This document shows, piece by piece, positions 61,669-64,000 of a DNA stretch of 64,000 nucleotides; positions within the stretch are counted from its first letter, which is position 1, and each line of letters begins with the position of its first letter. The translations under genes were made by a program, and so were the position numbers. This stretch comes from Sphingomonas sp. Y57 (lineage in GTDB: Bacteria > Pseudomonadota > Alphaproteobacteria > Sphingomonadales > Sphingomonadaceae). A model generated the notes under the pieces. That model made no database searches and was not told the origin of the DNA. It worked only from the letters and a program-made list of their open reading frames with translations. The stretch covers positions 21,310-85,309 of the forward strand of contig NZ_LDES01000085.1 of the NCBI RefSeq assembly GCF_001015195.1. The letters are read 5' to 3'.

Positions 61669-63481
61669 AAGATTGCTCCCTATCTGCCCTGACCAGTGTG
61701 AAATGGAATTGCGTGCCGCCCCCTTCCGCAGGCTCCATCCAGATGCGCCCGCCATTGGCTTCGACAATCGTTCGACAAATCGAAAGACCCAACCCCATGC
61801 CGTCCGACTTGGTGCTGACAAAGGCCTTGAAGAGTTGGGCAGCGACCTCGGGGGCCATTCCCGTGCCGGTATCGGACACCGTGACACGCACAAAACCCGC
61901 CTGGTCGGGACCGGTGCGGATGGTGAGCACAGGCCTGGCGCGCGCATTCATGGCATCGACCGCATTGCGGATCAAGTTCACGAGGACCTGCTGGATCTGG
62001 ACCTTATCGACGAGGACCGTCGCAGCTTCGTGATCGATGTCCATGCGGGTTTCGATCGATTTCTCGCCCGCGCCCATCAGGCCGAAGGCAGCCGCTTCGT
62101 TGATAAGGTTAGGCAAGTTCTCGACAGTCTTCTCGACCTCCCCCCTGGCAACGAAATCACGCAAACGGCGCACGATATGACCCGCGCGCATCGCTTCCCC
62201 CGCGGCGTCTGTCAGCGCCTCCCGGATGTCGGGCAGATCATCGGGATCTGGCTGGTCGAGCAGGTCCCGGACCGCTTCGAGATAGTTGGCTACGGCGGTG
62301 ATCGGCTGATTCAGCTCATGGGCGAGCGTCGACGCCATCGTCCCCATCGCGCTGACGCGCGCGACGTGGATCAGTTCGGATTGAAGCTGCTCTAGCCGCT
62401 CCTGTGTCCTTTGGCGATCCGTCAGATCGCGAATGAAGCCGGTGAACAGCCGCTGGCTCTCGCCGGCCGCTTCTCCAACCGACAACTCCATCGGGAAGGT
62501 CGTCCCATCCTTTCGCAGTGCAAAAACCACGCGTCCGATCCCGATGATGCGCCGCTCTCCTGTACGCAGATAGCGCTCGAGAAAACCGTCATGGCGTTCG
62601 CGATAAGGCGAGGGCATCAACATGCTGACATTGGAACCCAGGACTTCCTCCTGAGTGTAACCGAACAAACGCTCGGCCGCCGTGCTGAACGACACCATCG
62701 TGCCGCCTTCATCGATGACGATCATTGCATCGGGGACCGTCGACAAAATCGAACGAAGATGCGCTTCACTGTTGCGAAGAGAGCTCAGCGTTGCTCGCTG
62801 GTCGGTGATGTCGTGGACAACTGTCGCGAAACCGCCCAACGATCCGTCGGGTTTTTTCAACGCGGTGATGGAAATGTGAGCCAGAAACTCACTGCCATCC
62901 TTACGAATCTGCCACTCGTCGATCTCGATCTTGCCACGGTGTTGTGCTTCGGCAAGCAAGGACGTCGGCTTGCCGCTGGCGACGACATCGGCCGGATAAA
63001 ACCGATCTGTAAGCTGGCCGGCCATCTCGACCTCTGTCCAGCCTTTCAGACGCTCGGCGCCCCCGTTCCAGATCGTGACCCGCCCTTCAGCATCGAGCAT
63101 ATAGATCGCATAATCTTCCGCCCCATCGATGAGCAGGTTCAGTTCTGCGGCCAGCATCCTCGTCCCGTCCGCGAGATCGCGAGCGCGTGAGAGAGTACGA
63201 TGGTGATTCCGCCAAAGCAGAGCCATGGCGGCGAGAAACAGGAACAGGGCAACCCACTGTTCTGCCACGGTCGGCCAACCGTCAACGATTGCGAGCGTCG
63301 TAAGGGTAACGAGCGTGACGCCCGCCAACACCACGATATCCGGCCTGAGCGCCACGAGCACCATACCGGCCACGCCGAGAGAGACGAAATAATGAACGCT
63401 CTCGTCGATCTGCCGGCCAAGCTGCCATCGTGTGACCACCGCGATGACGGCGATAGCCAGTCCCGCGAGGGACGCGGTCAA
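61658..63481 (-). CDS. fixL: FixL-type heme-PAS oxygen-sensor histidine kinase
   Basis: This kinase of about 607 residues has four N-terminal helices (about 1-95), a first PAS domain (115-230) and a second PAS (240-355). In the second, H297 (R-E-R-H-D), R303 and R317 (G-I-G-R) have exactly the spacing of H200, R206 and R220 in Bradyrhizobium FixL, so a heme pocket is expected. HisKA has H388 (A-H-E-L-N-Q-P). The HATPase has N-x3-N-A-x-D and G-M-G-L-G-L-S. The start is uncertain: TTG 63481 is used, and the frame stays open upstream to about 63590 without an ATG. Confidence 0.93.
   Translation of the reverse strand: MTASLAGLAIAVIAVVTRWQLGRQIDESVHYFVSLGVAGMVLVALRPDIVVLAGVTLVTLTTLAIVDGWPTVAEQWVALFLFLAAMALLWRNHHRTLSRARDLADGTRMLAAELNLLIDGAEDYAIYMLDAEGRVTIWNGGAERLKGWTEVEMAGQLTDRFYPADVVASGKPTSLLAEAQHRGKIEIDEWQIRKDGSEFLAHISITALKKPDGSLGGFATVVHDITDQRATLSSLRNSEAHLRSILSTVPDAMIVIDEGGTMVSFSTAAERLFGYTQEEVLGSNVSMLMPSPYRERHDGFLERYLRTGERRIIGIGRVVFALRKDGTTFPMELSVGEAAGESQRLFTGFIRDLTDRQRTQERLEQLQSELIHVARVSAMGTMASTLAHELNQPITAVANYLEAVRDLLDQPDPDDLPDIREALTDAAGEAMRAGHIVRRLRDFVARGEVEKTVENLPNLINEAAAFGLMGAGEKSIETRMDIDHEAATVLVDKVQIQQVLVNLIRNAVDAMNARARPVLTIRTGPDQAGFVRVTVSDTGTGMAPEVAAQLFKAFVSTKSDGMGLGLSICRTIVEANGGRIWMEPAEGGGTQFHFTLVRADREQSYGG

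Positions 63482-64000
<519 letters not shown>

Overview
The window is high-GC DNA from an alphaproteobacterium, most likely a sphingomonad (Sphingomonadales). The basis is codon use, a FixL/FixJ pair with a heme PAS domain, cytochrome bd with CydX, a DUF2946 protein ahead of a TonB receptor, and IS5, IS630 and IS701 elements. The affiliation is an inference. Gene density is high, and I see no tRNA, rRNA or CRISPR array. The last 30 bases are an unbroken run of C that looks like a contig-end artefact.

Layout. 1-4.1 kb: phospholipase D-type enzyme (cut by the left edge), universal stress protein (USP), L,D-transpeptidase and a secreted protein. 5.0-17.8 kb: a metal-handling block. An OmpR-type two-component system (6.6-8.3 kb) is surrounded by a VIT-family transporter, a cytochrome b561, a four-gene heavy-metal RND efflux operon (adaptor, pump, DUF3240 protein, TolC-like channel), a DUF2946 protein, an OprC-like copper TonB receptor and a dedicated TonB. 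Three near-identical 11-bp-phased direct repeats precede the VIT, cytochrome and efflux genes and probably define this system's regulon. 17.8-25.3 kb: thiol and sulfur redox genes (two Prx6-type peroxiredoxins, thioredoxin 2, persulfide-dioxygenase-like hydrolase, TSUP exporter, ArsR regulator), a decayed DksA-like gene, an RNA-processing-type metallo-beta-lactamase and a YdcH-like protein. 25.4-34.8 kb: MgtC/DUF4010 protein, cydCD divergent from cydABX with a thioredoxin-like gene, then Dps and a ferritin-like protein. 34.9-36.1 kb: an IS630-family element.

37.2-45.4 kb is a divergent sulfide-linked locus. A two-cysteine ArsR repressor, an RND pump, its adaptor and a rhodanese lie on one strand. 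Sulfide:quinone oxidoreductase, a DUF2892 protein, a TolC-like channel and an AhpD-like protein lie on the other. All parts of a tripartite pump are thus interleaved with sulfide-oxidation genes. 45.5-63.5 kb looks like a low-oxygen survival island: PfkB kinase, Ca2+/Na+ exchanger, four USPs, P-type ATPase, PRPP synthetase homologue, AMP/thymidine phosphorylase, two alcohol dehydrogenases (one destroyed), truncated haemoglobin, a single-domain receiver and FixJ/FixL.

The second alcohol dehydrogenase is split by two nested insertions whose order can be read from the target duplications. An IS5-family element went in at TA, and an IS701-family element then inserted into the TTAG at its border. 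Removing both restores the reading frame.
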